Source: Burkholderia diffusa
GTDB taxonomy: Bacteria; Pseudomonadota; Gammaproteobacteria; Burkholderiales; Burkholderiaceae
Length of the DNA stretch: 64,000 bases
Direction of reading: 5' to 3'
NCBI RefSeq assembly: GCF_001718315.1
Contig: NZ_CP013363.1
Span: 1,798,001-1,862,000, forward strand
Positions 10,435-18,416 of the stretch are shown piece by piece (positions within the stretch are counted from its first letter, which is position 1; each line of letters begins with the position of its first letter). Below the pieces are notes generated by a model that made no database searches, was not told the origin of the DNA, and saw only the letters and a list, made by a program, of their open reading frames with translations. A program made the position numbers and the translations under genes.

Positions 10435-10469
10435 CGGCCGCGCGGCGGAAGTGCCCGCGGCCGTTTTTT
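10435..10469 (+). terminator. Rho-independent terminator after the molybdenum hydroxylase operon
   Basis: Stem arms CGGCCGCG (10435-10442) and CGCGGCCG (10456-10463), 8 perfect pairs, followed directly by six T residues. Confidence 0.85.
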
Positions 10470-10489
10470 CCCTGTGTGCGGCAGGCTCC

Positions 10490-10581
10490 GATGTAGGGTT
10501 CGAAGTCGGCAAAAATCCGCACCAACCTATTGATTTGACTCCGCAATCCGTCCTGCTCGGGAGGGTTCGATGTCGGGTTCG
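10490..10581 (+). repeat. Two spaced direct repeats upstream of the winged-helix regulator
   Basis: GATGTAGGGTTCG at 10490-10502 recurs as GATGTCGGGTTCG at 10569-10581 (12 of 13 identical, period 79). Both copies are followed by a GTC triplet two bases later. The 451-base gap holding them separates the terminator from the T3SS-flanking regulator and otherwise shows no gene. They may be binding sites for a regulator; no named box is matched. Confidence 0.35.
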
Positions 10582-10869
10582 CCGTCCGCCCGAAACCCTG
10601 CACGATCGGCGGAAATCGCCCGCCCCTCCCCGTAACACCCCCGTAACGCCCGTAACGTTCCCGCAGGATGCTACGTAACAATCCTTCAATATTGCTCCGA
10701 CCCTTCCGAAGCGCGTCGCGCGTCCCGCGTTAAAAATTCTTTTAGATTCAAGGCCGGCGCGCCGCCAGCCCCGCCCACATCGCCCGCCGATGCCTGACAA
10801 ATCCTCCCTGGCCCGGAAGTTGCGGTACATGACTCGCAAACACTCCTTTACGGACATGCGAGGGCCAAC

Positions 10870-11268
10870 ATGGATTGCAAATACCTGTACATCGACAATA
10901 TAAAAATCAACTTCGTGCGCCGCACGATCGAAATCGACAACAAAGTCGTCGACGTCACGCCACGGGAGTTCGACGTCGTCGAATTCCTGCTCGACAACAT
11001 GAACAAGATCGTGCCGCGGCAAGCGATCCAGGAAGCGGTCTGGGGCCGCGAGCTCGGCGTGTCGTCGCGCACGCTCGATACCCATATCTCGCGCATCCGT
11101 TCGAAGCTGCAGCTCGATCACGACAAGAACCTGCGGATCATTCCGATCTATGCGGTCGGCTATCGGCTGGTGCTGTTCGGCGCGGCCATGACGCACGTCG
11201 AGCGCCACGACGCCGCGCCGATCCTGCGCGGCGCGCCGCAGCCGGCGCTGGCTGCCGACTACGCGTAA
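10870..11268 (+). CDS. Stand-alone OmpR/PhoB-type winged-helix regulator
   Basis: 132 residues. Residues about 5-102 form a winged-helix effector domain of the OmpR/PhoB class: TPREFDVVEFLLDNMNKIVPRQAIQEAVWG, then the recognition helix region RTLDTHISRIRSKLQ and the wing ending IIPIYAVGYRLV. There is no receiver domain, so it is not a normal response regulator. The gene begins after a GAGGG ribosome site and a lower-GC leader and precedes sctQ by 361 bases. Single-domain winged-helix regulators of this sort (compare the DNA-binding part of HilA or HrpG) often drive T3SS genes. That target is inferred from position. The last 25 residues are an unconserved-looking tail. Confidence 0.85.
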   Translation: MDCKYLYIDNIKINFVRRTIEIDNKVVDVTPREFDVVEFLLDNMNKIVPRQAIQEAVWGRELGVSSRTLDTHISRIRSKLQLDHDKNLRIIPIYAVGYRLVLFGAAMTHVERHDAAPILRGAPQPALAADYA

Positions 11269-11629
11269 CGCGTAGCGGCTCATCCGCGCGTCGCCCCTGC
11301 GCGTCGCGCCTGCAACGCTCCCTACCGCGCCGCACGGCCGACGTGCGGCGCCTCGCGGCCCGGCACGCATCCTCCCGCCGCGCCATCACCGCCGTCTCCG
11401 GGCGGCGGCCGCATTTTCTGCGCGCGGCGCGGCGCACGCGGCCACGCCGCCGCGCAGCAGGCTTCGTAGCTCGCCACCGCCCGCGCGGCCGGCGGACGCA
11501 CACCACTACGGATTCCGGCGCGGCGCACGCTCGGCGCCGTCCCTACAATCGACGCATCAGCCGCGCGCCCCCGGCGCCGCCGGCCACAACCACCCGTCGA
11601 ACCAACGCCGAATCCGCCCCGATCCCGCC
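11269..11629. other. GC-rich gap between the regulator and sctQ
   Basis: 361 bases of very high GC. No open frame with a believable product is seen and there is no obvious promoter match; sctQ transcription may start here or read through from the regulator gene. Confidence 0.4.
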
Positions 11630-12805
11630 GTGCCTGCGCTGTCCCTGACGAATGCCGACGCCGGCGACGCCGCGAACCGGGCCTCGCCCGCCGCCGCCCC
11701 GGCCGCCCCGGCCGCCGCCGCGCCCGCCATCCCGCCGCCGGCCGCCGTCGCGCTCGACGCGTCGCCCTGGCTGCCACGCGTGTCCGCCGCCGCCGCGCGC
11801 GGGCTGTCGCATGCATACGGCGCGACGGCCGAGGTCCCGGTCACGCTCGGTGAACACGCGTACGAAGTGCGCTGGCGCGTCGATGCCGAACCGGCCGCCG
11901 ACGCCCGCGCGTACCGCTTCGTCATCGGCCCTGCCGCCGGCACGCTATGGATCGATCCGGTCGCGGAAGGGGCATGGCTCGGCGACGCGGCCGACCCGGC
12001 CGTGCCGGCCGTGATCCGCGCGGCGTTGCTCGCCGATCTCGCCGCACCGCTGTCGGCCGTGCTGCAGGCCGCGACACGGCAGCGCGTGGAATTGCTGCCG
12101 CCGCCGGCGAGCGTGCCCGCATGGCGCACGGCGCCGGCCGCGCTACGCTTCGAACTGCGTCGCGCCGACGGCGCCTGGCGCTGCCACGGCGCGCTGCTGT
12201 TCGACGCGCCGGACGCGCTCGCGGTGTTCTTCGCGACGCCGGCGGCCGCGCGGCCCGACACGCGCGCCGCGTATGCCAGCCTGCCGGTGCCGCTGGTATT
12301 CGAGATCGGCCGGACCGAGCTGACGATGGCCGAGCTGGCCGACGTCGTCGGCGGCGACATCATCGCGATCGAGCGCTGGCGCGCGCACGAGCAGAACCTG
12401 CTGTGCGTCGCACGGGTGCCGGCCGCGCCGGCGTGGGAGATCACCGGACGGCCATCGGGCAACCGGCTGACCGTCGAACGAATCAGGGAGATGCCTTTGG
12501 AACCGACCCGCACCGACACCCCGCCCGCGACCGCGCAGGATGCGCCGCCGGACGATGCGCCGCGCTCGCTCGACGGCCTCGCGGTCGACCTGCGTTTCGA
12601 ATTGCCGCCCACGTCGATCCCGCTCGGCGAACTCGGCGCACTGCAGCCGGGCGCGGTAATCGAACTGCAGCAAGGCATCAACCAGAGCGTGATCCATCTC
12701 GTCGCGAACGGGATGCTGATCGGCACCGGCCATCTGATCGCGGTCGGCCAGAAGCTCGGCGTGCGCGTCGTCACGCTGACGCAGCCCGCGCCGCGCGAGC
12801 GCTGA
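11630..12805 (+). CDS. sctQ: Type III secretion cytoplasmic ring (C-ring/sorting platform) protein SctQ
   Basis: 391 residues from a GTG start; no ATG is available upstream and no clear ribosome site is visible, so the first residues are uncertain. The N-terminal third is Ala/Pro-rich. The C-terminal region has two SpoA-type segments, one around PLVFEIGRTELTMAELADVVGGDIIAI (here in two parts, about residues 220-250) and the terminal one around PTSIPLGELGALQPGAVIEL...ANGMLIGTGHLIAVG, the hallmark of SctQ/FliN. It builds pods under the export gate with SctK, SctL and SctN. It is followed after 3 bases by sctR. An internal start that could give a separate SctQ-C product is listed separately. Confidence 0.88.
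   Translation: MPALSLTNADAGDAANRASPAAAPAAPAAAAPAIPPPAAVALDASPWLPRVSAAAARGLSHAYGATAEVPVTLGEHAYEVRWRVDAEPAADARAYRFVIGPAAGTLWIDPVAEGAWLGDAADPAVPAVIRAALLADLAAPLSAVLQAATRQRVELLPPPASVPAWRTAPAALRFELRRADGAWRCHGALLFDAPDALAVFFATPAAARPDTRAAYASLPVPLVFEIGRTELTMAELADVVGGDIIAIERWRAHEQNLLCVARVPAAPAWEITGRPSGNRLTVERIREMPLEPTRTDTPPATAQDAPPDDAPRSLDGLAVDLRFELPPTSIPLGELGALQPGAVIELQQGINQSVIHLVANGMLIGTGHLIAVGQKLGVRVVTLTQPAPRER
12485..12499 (+). promoter_or_regulatory. Candidate internal ribosome site and start for a SctQ C-terminal product
   Basis: AGGGAG (12485-12490) stands 6 bases before an in-frame TTG (12497) inside sctQ; an in-frame ATG (12491) touches the AGGGAG. Starting at TTG gives 102 residues containing only the last SpoA domain, close to the size of known internally translated SctQ-C proteins (SpaO-C, YscQ-C). 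Confidence 0.45.
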
Positions 12806-12808
12806 CCG

Positions 12809-13483
12809 ATGGGCAGCCTGCCGAATCCGGTCGCGCTGATCGCGGTGATCGCGGCTCTCGGCATCGCGCCGTTCGCGGCGCTGATGGTGACGAGCTACAC
12901 GAAGCTCGTGGTCGTGCTCGGCCTGCTGCGCTCCGCGCTCGGCATCCAGCAAGTGCCGCCGAATCTCGTGCTCAACGGCATCGCTCTGATCCTGTCGCTG
13001 TTCATCATGGCGCCGGTCGGGATGTCGATCCGCGACGCGCTGCAGGCGCGCCACTTCGATGCATCCGGGCAGCTGTCGACCGCCGACATCGGCGCGCTCG
13101 CCGATGCGGCGCTGCCGCCGGTCAAGGATTTCCTGGTGTCGCATACGCGGCAGCGCGATCGCGAATTCTTCGTGCGCACGGCCACGTCGGTCTGGCCGAA
13201 GAACCGCGCCGACGGCATCAAGGACGACGACCTGCTCGTGCTGGTGCCGAGCTTCACGCTCGCCGAGCTGACCAAGGCGTTCCAGATCGGTTTCGTGATC
13301 TACATCGTATTCATCGTCGTCGATCTGCTGGTCGCGAACATCCTGCTTGCATTGGGGATGCAAATGATCTCGCCGACGACGATCTCGGTGCCGTTCAAGC
13401 TGCTGCTGTTCGTCGCGCTCGATGGGTGGTCGCTGCTCGTGCACGGGCTCGTGCTGTCGTACCGCGTGGCGGGGGCGGGATGA
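12809..13483 (+). CDS. sctR: Type III secretion export apparatus protein SctR
   Basis: 224 residues, the usual length for the SctR/FliP family. Four hydrophobic segments are seen: two near the N-terminus (NPVALIAVIAALGIAPFAAL and the one following TSYTKLVVVLGLLRSALG) and two near the C-terminus. Family signatures YTKLVVVLGLLRSALGIQQVPPN and FTLAELTKAFQIGF are clear. SctR, with SctS and SctT, forms the helical entrance of the export gate in the inner membrane. It sits directly after sctQ and its stop overlaps the start of the transglycosylase gene (ATGA). sctS, T, U and V are found separately on the opposite strand, so the gate is encoded by two divergent arms. Confidence 0.95.
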   Translation: MGSLPNPVALIAVIAALGIAPFAALMVTSYTKLVVVLGLLRSALGIQQVPPNLVLNGIALILSLFIMAPVGMSIRDALQARHFDASGQLSTADIGALADAALPPVKDFLVSHTRQRDREFFVRTATSVWPKNRADGIKDDDLLVLVPSFTLAELTKAFQIGFVIYIVFIVVDLLVANILLALGMQMISPTTISVPFKLLLFVALDGWSLLVHGLVLSYRVAGAG

Positions 13484-14274
13484 GCGCGCGCGGCCCCCGC
13501 GGCATCGCCGCGAGCCTGTGCGCGCTGCTCGCGCTGGCGCTCGCATGCGCGGGCATGCAGCCGCGCGGCGCGCACGCGGCAGGTAGCGCCGCGGGCTTCG
13601 CGCAGCTTGCGCACGCGTGCGCGCCGAACGTCGATCCCGACACGCTCGCCGCGCTGGTGCGCACCGAATCCGGCTTCAATCCCTATGCGATCGGCGTGGT
13701 TGGCGGCCACCTGACGCGCCAGCCAGCGTCGCTCGACGAAGCGCGCGCGACCGTGGGCGAGCTGGCCGCGCGCGGGTTCAGCTACAGCGTCGGCCTCGCT
13801 CAGGTCAACGTACGAAATTTTGCGAAATACGGCCTCGACGACACGACGATGTTCGAACCGTGCCGCAACTTGCGGGCTGGCGGCGCGATCCTGACTGAAT
13901 GCTTCGCGCGCTCGTCGAACACCGGTCGCCCAGCGCAGGCCGCGCTACGCGCGGCGCTGTCGTGCTACTACAGCGGCAACTTCACGACCGGGTTCTCAAG
14001 CGGCTATGTGAGCCGCGTCGTCGCCAGCGCGCAGCGCAATGCGCGCGAAGGCGGCGTCGAACCGATTCCGGTGGTGCGCGACATGCCGCCGCCCGCGCGA
14101 CAACGGCGCATGGACGCGGCCGCGACCACGCCGCCCGAACGCGCGCGCAGGCTCGCGTCGCCCGCGGCTTCCGGCGACGCGCCGTCGTGCCATGCGCGAC
14201 CGGTCGTGATGATGTGCCGCGGATTATCGGCGAGCCAGGCGAAGCGGCTGTGCGTGCGGTGTCTCGATCAGTAA
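13480..14274 (+). CDS. VirB1-like lytic transglycosylase of the T3SS island
   Basis: 264 residues. A signal peptide (ends about GAHAAGS) precedes an SLT-type domain. The catalytic Glu is in LVRTESGFNPYAIG, and the later motifs SVGLAQVNVRNFAKYG and AALSCYYSGNF match VirB1-type transglycosylases of type IV systems more than short IagB-type ones. It should open peptidoglycan locally so the secretion apparatus can cross. The last 30 residues form an unusual tail with four cysteines (SCHARP, MMCRG, LCVRCLDQ). Start chosen at the ATGA overlap with sctR, which implies coupled translation. Downstream is the convergent asparagine synthetase gene. Confidence 0.88.
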   Translation: MSARGPRGIAASLCALLALALACAGMQPRGAHAAGSAAGFAQLAHACAPNVDPDTLAALVRTESGFNPYAIGVVGGHLTRQPASLDEARATVGELAARGFSYSVGLAQVNVRNFAKYGLDDTTMFEPCRNLRAGGAILTECFARSSNTGRPAQAALRAALSCYYSGNFTTGFSSGYVSRVVASAQRNAREGGVEPIPVVRDMPPPARQRRMDAAATTPPERARRLASPAASGDAPSCHARPVVMMCRGLSASQAKRLCVRCLDQ

Positions 14275-14327
14275 GCGAGCGACGAACGCGGCGCATGACG
14301 TGACGCCGCTCGCCTGGCCATCCTGCT

Positions 14328-16295
14328 TCATGCCGCGCGCTGATGCTCCAGCCACGCCTGGAACATCAGCACCGTCCACAGCTGATGCTGCCAGTTCATC
14401 CGGCCCGTCAGGTGCTGCCGCCACAAGCGCTCGACGGCCTGCGCGTCGAAGAAGCCCTCGTCGCGCAAGCGCGACGGCTGCAGCAGCGCGTCGGCCCAGT
14501 CGCGCAGCGCGCCGCGCAGCCAGTGATCGACGGGCGCACAAAAGCCCTGCTTCGGCCGGTCGATCAGCGCCGACGGCACGTACTGGTCCAGCAGCCGGCG
14601 CAACAGCGCTTTCGACTGCCCTTCCGGCAAGCGCACCGACGCGGGCAGCCGCCATGCGAATTCGACGACGTGATGATCGAGGAACGGCATGCGCGTCTCG
14701 AGACTCACCGCCATCGCTGCGCGATCGACCTTCGCGAGGATGTCGGTCGGCAAGTACGTGAGCGTGTCGATCGCCATCGCCTGCTCGGCGAAGCTCAGGT
14801 GCGCGGGCCATGCGGACACCGTATCGAGCAGCGTGGGCGGCTCCTGTCCGGCGAGCGCGATGCGCTCCGGATGATGCACCGACGACATCAGCAGCCGGTA
14901 CAGCCCGATGCGGCTCTCGGCCGTCATTACGTGGCCGAGCTTGTGCAGCCGGTCGCCGATGCGGGTCGCCGAGTCGCGCGCTTCCACGCCGCCCCATGCG
15001 CCCTGCGCGACCGCCGCGAGCTGGTCCGCGTGATCGGGGCGCAGCGCGTGCAGCGCGGCGGCGATCCGCGCACGCACCGCCGCCGGCACGCGATGCAGCT
15101 TGCGCCACAGGCGCGGCGTCAGGAAGTAGCGCGTATAGCCGCCGAACAGTTCGTCGCCGCCGTCGCCGGACAGGCTCACCTTCACGTGCCGACGCGTCAG
15201 CTCCGACACGAGGAAGGTCGGAATCTGCGATGCATCGGAGAACGGCTCGTCGTAGATCGCCGGCAGTTTCGGCACGACGCCGAGCGCATGATCGGCCGTC
15301 ACGTAGAGCTCGGTATGGCGCGTACCGAGATGACGCGCGACCGCCTTCGCATAGCCGGCCTCGTCGTAGCCGGCCTCGTGAAAGCCGATCGTGAACGTAT
15401 CGACCGGGTTCGCCGACTGCGCCTGCATCAGCGCGACGATCGCCGACGAATCGATGCCGCCCGACAGGAACGCGCCAAGCGGCACGTCGGCTTCCATCTG
15501 CCGCGCGACGGCCTGGCGCAGCACCGCGTCGAGCTGCCCGACGGCCTCGTCGGCGCTGCCCTCGAACGGCCGCTCGCGGCCGGCTTCGATCGCCTGCTCG
15601 AGCGTCCAGTACGCTCGCACGCGCGGCGTGTCGCGCGCATGCTCGAACTGGATGTAGGTGCCTGGCGGCAGCTTGCTGATGCCGCGATAGATCGTATGCG
15701 GCGCGGGCACACTCGATTGGCGCAGGTACAGGCACAGCGCGTCGCGATCGATCGTGCCGTCGAAGCCCGGATAGCCGCGCAGCGCCTTCAGCTCCGACGC
15801 GAACACCAATGCGTCGCCGATCCGCCCGTAGTAGAGCGGCTTCTCGCCGATCCGGTCGCGCGCAAGCGTCAGCACGCGCGACGCGCGATTCCACAGCGCG
15901 AACGCGAACATGCCGGTCGCGCGCCGCAGCGTCGCCTCGACGCCCCACGCGACGATCGCCGCGATCAGCACCTCGCTGTCGGAGTGGCCGCGCCACGCCG
16001 GCGCGCGACCCGCGCGCTCGAGCTCCGCGCGCAACTCGCGATGGTTATAGATTTCGCCGTTGAAGACCATGACGTAGCGGCCGCACGCGGACGCCATCGG
16101 CTGCCGGCCGTGGACCGACAGATCGACGACAGCAAGCCGCCGGTGACCGAGCGCGATACCGGCTTCCGGGTCGACCCAGAGGCCCTGCCCGTCGGGCCCG
16201 CGATGCGCGAGGCTCGCCGTCATTCGCGCGAGCGTGCCGCGCGCTGTCTCCTCATCGAAGGCGACGCTATTCAGAAAGCCGTCGATTCCGCACAT
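14328..16295 (-). CDS. asnB: Asparagine synthase, glutamine-hydrolysing
   Basis: 655 residues in two domains. The N-terminal class II glutamine amidotransferase domain begins with the catalytic Cys at position 2 (MCGIDGF), with RGPDGQG and FNGEIYNH further on. The C-terminal ATP-pyrophosphatase domain shows the P-loop-like SGGIDSSAI and, later, SLSGDGGDELFGGY. It makes asparagine, or amidates another carboxylate, at the expense of glutamine and ATP. This long AsnB form is often found in polysaccharide or peptide-modification clusters as well as in primary metabolism. Here it lies between the two arms of the T3SS genes and has its own promoter. Whether it serves the secretion system is unknown. 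Confidence 0.93.
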   Translation of the reverse strand: MCGIDGFLNSVAFDEETARGTLARMTASLAHRGPDGQGLWVDPEAGIALGHRRLAVVDLSVHGRQPMASACGRYVMVFNGEIYNHRELRAELERAGRAPAWRGHSDSEVLIAAIVAWGVEATLRRATGMFAFALWNRASRVLTLARDRIGEKPLYYGRIGDALVFASELKALRGYPGFDGTIDRDALCLYLRQSSVPAPHTIYRGISKLPPGTYIQFEHARDTPRVRAYWTLEQAIEAGRERPFEGSADEAVGQLDAVLRQAVARQMEADVPLGAFLSGGIDSSAIVALMQAQSANPVDTFTIGFHEAGYDEAGYAKAVARHLGTRHTELYVTADHALGVVPKLPAIYDEPFSDASQIPTFLVSELTRRHVKVSLSGDGGDELFGGYTRYFLTPRLWRKLHRVPAAVRARIAAALHALRPDHADQLAAVAQGAWGGVEARDSATRIGDRLHKLGHVMTAESRIGLYRLLMSSVHHPERIALAGQEPPTLLDTVSAWPAHLSFAEQAMAIDTLTYLPTDILAKVDRAAMAVSLETRMPFLDHHVVEFAWRLPASVRLPEGQSKALLRRLLDQYVPSALIDRPKQGFCAPVDHWLRGALRDWADALLQPSRLRDEGFFDAQAVERLWRQHLTGRMNWQHQLWTVLMFQAWLEHQRAA

Positions 16296-16374
16296 TGATT
16301 TGTCTGCCCCTGTTGACCTGTTCCGTCAGCGGCGGCGCAACCTCGCAGTCCGCCGCCCGGCTGACGGTCGAGCC

Positions 16375-16402
16375 ATATTACGAAGAAATAAATCAGCAAT
16401 AA
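16375..16402 (-). promoter_or_regulatory. Sigma-70-type promoter for asnB
   Basis: On the minus strand TTATTG (16402-16397) and TAATAT (16380-16375) are 16 bases apart, in the only AT-rich stretch of the 255-base gap between sctU and asnB, about 80 bases before the asnB start. This makes asnB independent of the T3SS operon. Confidence 0.5.
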
Positions 16403-16550
16403 TTCATGGGTGAATGTCGGACAAATCCGGAAAAAAAACGGCGTCAAGCCCGATGTGCGACCGGCCTGGCGAAGCGGAAACGGGTCCGCATCACGGCGCA
16501 TCGGCGAATCGCGTGCATGCGGACGTTCCGCGCCACGCGGGCCGTACGCG

Positions 16551-17582
16551 TCATGCCGCGCCGGTCGCCCACTTCAGCAGTTGCGCGACCTCGCGGAAAT
16601 GCTGCTGCTGGATCGTGCCCTTTTCCGGTGTGCTCTCGTACAGCGCCTGCGCAAGGCCGGCGTTCGCGAGGGTCGGACGCAGCGCGTCGCGCGCGAGCCG
16701 CACGATCCGCTCGGCCGCCTCGCCCTCGCCGCGCGCGAGCACCCACGGCAGCGTGCCAGCGCCGCCGTAATAGAGCGCGACCGCGACGCTCGACGAATAA
16801 ACCACCACCGATGCGAAACCGATCCGGTCGGGCAGCGACGAGAACTGTGCTTCGCGCGCGAGCTGCCGGCGCTTCGCCTCGATGTGCGGATCGCCTTCGT
16901 CCTCCTTGTATTCGCGCCGCACTTCCTCGATCGACATCTTCATCTTCTGGCTGAACTCGCGGCGCTGGTGAACGATGTCGATCAGCGCCATCACGATATA
17001 GATCAGCGCGGCCCAGCCGAACAGCAGCATCAGCAGCTTCACGATCAGCGCGAGAATCGACATCGGCCGCGTGAAACCGGACTGCACCGACGGGTCGAGC
17101 GATTCGACGATCAGCCAGCCGAGCGTCGCGACCAGCAGCACGGTCTTCAGCAGCATCTTCGCGAGGTTCACGAGGTTGCGCATCGACCACATGTTCTTCA
17201 GCCCCTCGGCCGGATTGAGCCGCGACAGCTGCGGCACGAGTCGGCTCCACGCCATCACGCCGCCCACCTGCACGAAACCCGCGAGCAGTCCGGCCAGCAG
17301 CCCGGCCGCGACGATCTGCGCGGACAGCAGCGCCCAGTCGCGCGCGGCGCCGTCGATCAGCGCCGCGAGCCGAGCGGACGGATCGGCCGCGCCGGCCGCA
17401 TCGAACACGAGCCGGAACAGCGCCTGCAGCCGCGCGAACAGCGTGCCGAGCCCGACCGCGAGCGCGACGCACACGCCGACGAAGAACGCCGACGAGATCG
17501 TCTCCGCGCTCTTCGGCACGTCGCCTTTCCGGCGCGCCTCGCGCAGGCGCTTCGCGGTCGGCTGCTGATTCTTCTCGGACAT
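16551..17582 (-). CDS. sctU: Type III secretion switch protein SctU with replaced NPTH cleavage motif
   Basis: 343 residues. The N-terminus (MSEKNQQPTAKRLREARRKGDVPKS), four membrane segments and the linker IEEVRREYKEDEGDPHIEAKRR are standard for SctU/FlhB. The cytoplasmic domain aligns well with the family, but the strictly conserved autocleavage loop Asn-Pro-Thr-His is Tyr-Ser-Ser-Ser at residues 262-265 (codons 16788-16799, flanks SVVV and VAVALYY). That is the same position as in YscU. SctU normally cleaves itself between Asn and Pro to allow the change from needle to translocator export; this protein should not. The gene ends the long minus-strand operon, 24 bases after sctT. The frame is intact and the surrounding family residues are kept, so this is not simple decay. 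Confidence 0.93.
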   Translation of the reverse strand: MSEKNQQPTAKRLREARRKGDVPKSAETISSAFFVGVCVALAVGLGTLFARLQALFRLVFDAAGAADPSARLAALIDGAARDWALLSAQIVAAGLLAGLLAGFVQVGGVMAWSRLVPQLSRLNPAEGLKNMWSMRNLVNLAKMLLKTVLLVATLGWLIVESLDPSVQSGFTRPMSILALIVKLLMLLFGWAALIYIVMALIDIVHQRREFSQKMKMSIEEVRREYKEDEGDPHIEAKRRQLAREAQFSSLPDRIGFASVVVYSSSVAVALYYGGAGTLPWVLARGEGEAAERIVRLARDALRPTLANAGLAQALYESTPEKGTIQQQHFREVAQLLKWATGAA

Positions 17583-17606
17583 GGGCGCTGCGGCTCCGGC
17601 CCGCCG

Positions 17607-18416
17607 TCACGCGCCGCCGTGCGCGGCGAACAGCGCGCGCAACAACGCCATCAGCCCGCTGTCGGGGCTCAGCAGCGCATGCAGCGACGCGTAGACCACC
17701 GGCAGGAACAGCACCATCATCAGCACCGCGAGCGCGCTCTTCACCGGCTGCGCGAACACGAAGATGTTCAGCTGCGGCACCGCGCGTCCGACGAGACCGA
17801 TGCCGAGCTCGACGAGCACCAGCACGATGATGACGGGCGCGACGAGCTTCACCATCCATTCGAAGATCGTGTCGGTCTGCCGCACGACGAAGGTCTCCAG
17901 CATCGACGAAAAATCGGGGCCGAGCGAGCCGATCGGCCACCACGCATACGACTGCGCGAACAGCTGCACCAGCACCTGCAGGCCGCCCGCGGTGACGAAC
18001 AGCGCGATCGCGACGAAATTGAGGAACCCTGACGTCGGGCCACCCTCGTGCCCGCCCATCGGATCGAAGAACGCGGCGCTGCCGCTGCCGGTCTGGAAAT
18101 CGATCAGGTAGCCAACGCCCTGGATCGCGAACAGCACCGCGCTGAATGCCCCTGCGAGCAGCATGCCGACCACCGCCTCCTTCGCGACGAGCAGGCACCA
18201 CATCAGGAACGGCAGCGCGGCGACCTGCGCCGGGTCGATCACCGGTGCGACGAACGCGGCGATCACCACCGCGATTCCATTGCGCACGAGGCCCGTGACG
18301 ATCTGCTCGTTGAACACAGGCACGACGAACATGATCGGCAGCAGGCGCGGCATCACGTAAAGCAACGGCCGCAGCGTGCCGGCGATGTCGTTGAAGTTCG
18401 CTGCGTGGTCTAGCAT
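17607..18416 (-). CDS. sctT: Type III secretion export apparatus protein SctT
   Basis: 269 residues, very hydrophobic, about six to eight membrane segments, matching SctT/FliR in length. Family-like stretches include NEQIVTGLVRNGIAV near the N-terminus, KEAVVGMLLAGAFSAVLFAIQGVGYLIDFQTG in the middle and PQLNIFVFAQPVKSALAVLMM near the end. It joins SctR and SctS in the export gate. The start at 18416 was chosen because it overlaps the sctO stop by 7 bases; longer frames upstream are the sctO shadow. Confidence 0.94.
   Translation of the reverse strand: MLDHAANFNDIAGTLRPLLYVMPRLLPIMFVVPVFNEQIVTGLVRNGIAVVIAAFVAPVIDPAQVAALPFLMWCLLVAKEAVVGMLLAGAFSAVLFAIQGVGYLIDFQTGSGSAAFFDPMGGHEGGPTSGFLNFVAIALFVTAGGLQVLVQLFAQSYAWWPIGSLGPDFSSMLETFVVRQTDTIFEWMVKLVAPVIIVLVLVELGIGLVGRAVPQLNIFVFAQPVKSALAVLMMVLFLPVVYASLHALLSPDSGLMALLRALFAAHGGA

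Noticed and set aside
10419-10869. Plant-inducible-promoter (PIP) type boxes upstream of the T3SS-flanking regulator
   Set aside because: TTCG tetrads occur but never with the TTCGC-N15-TTCGC spacing, so no HrpB/HrpX-type box can be claimed.
16551-17582. SctU as a decaying pseudogene
   Set aside because: The frame is intact, length is normal and residues around the missing NPTH are conserved, so divergence under selection is the better reading.
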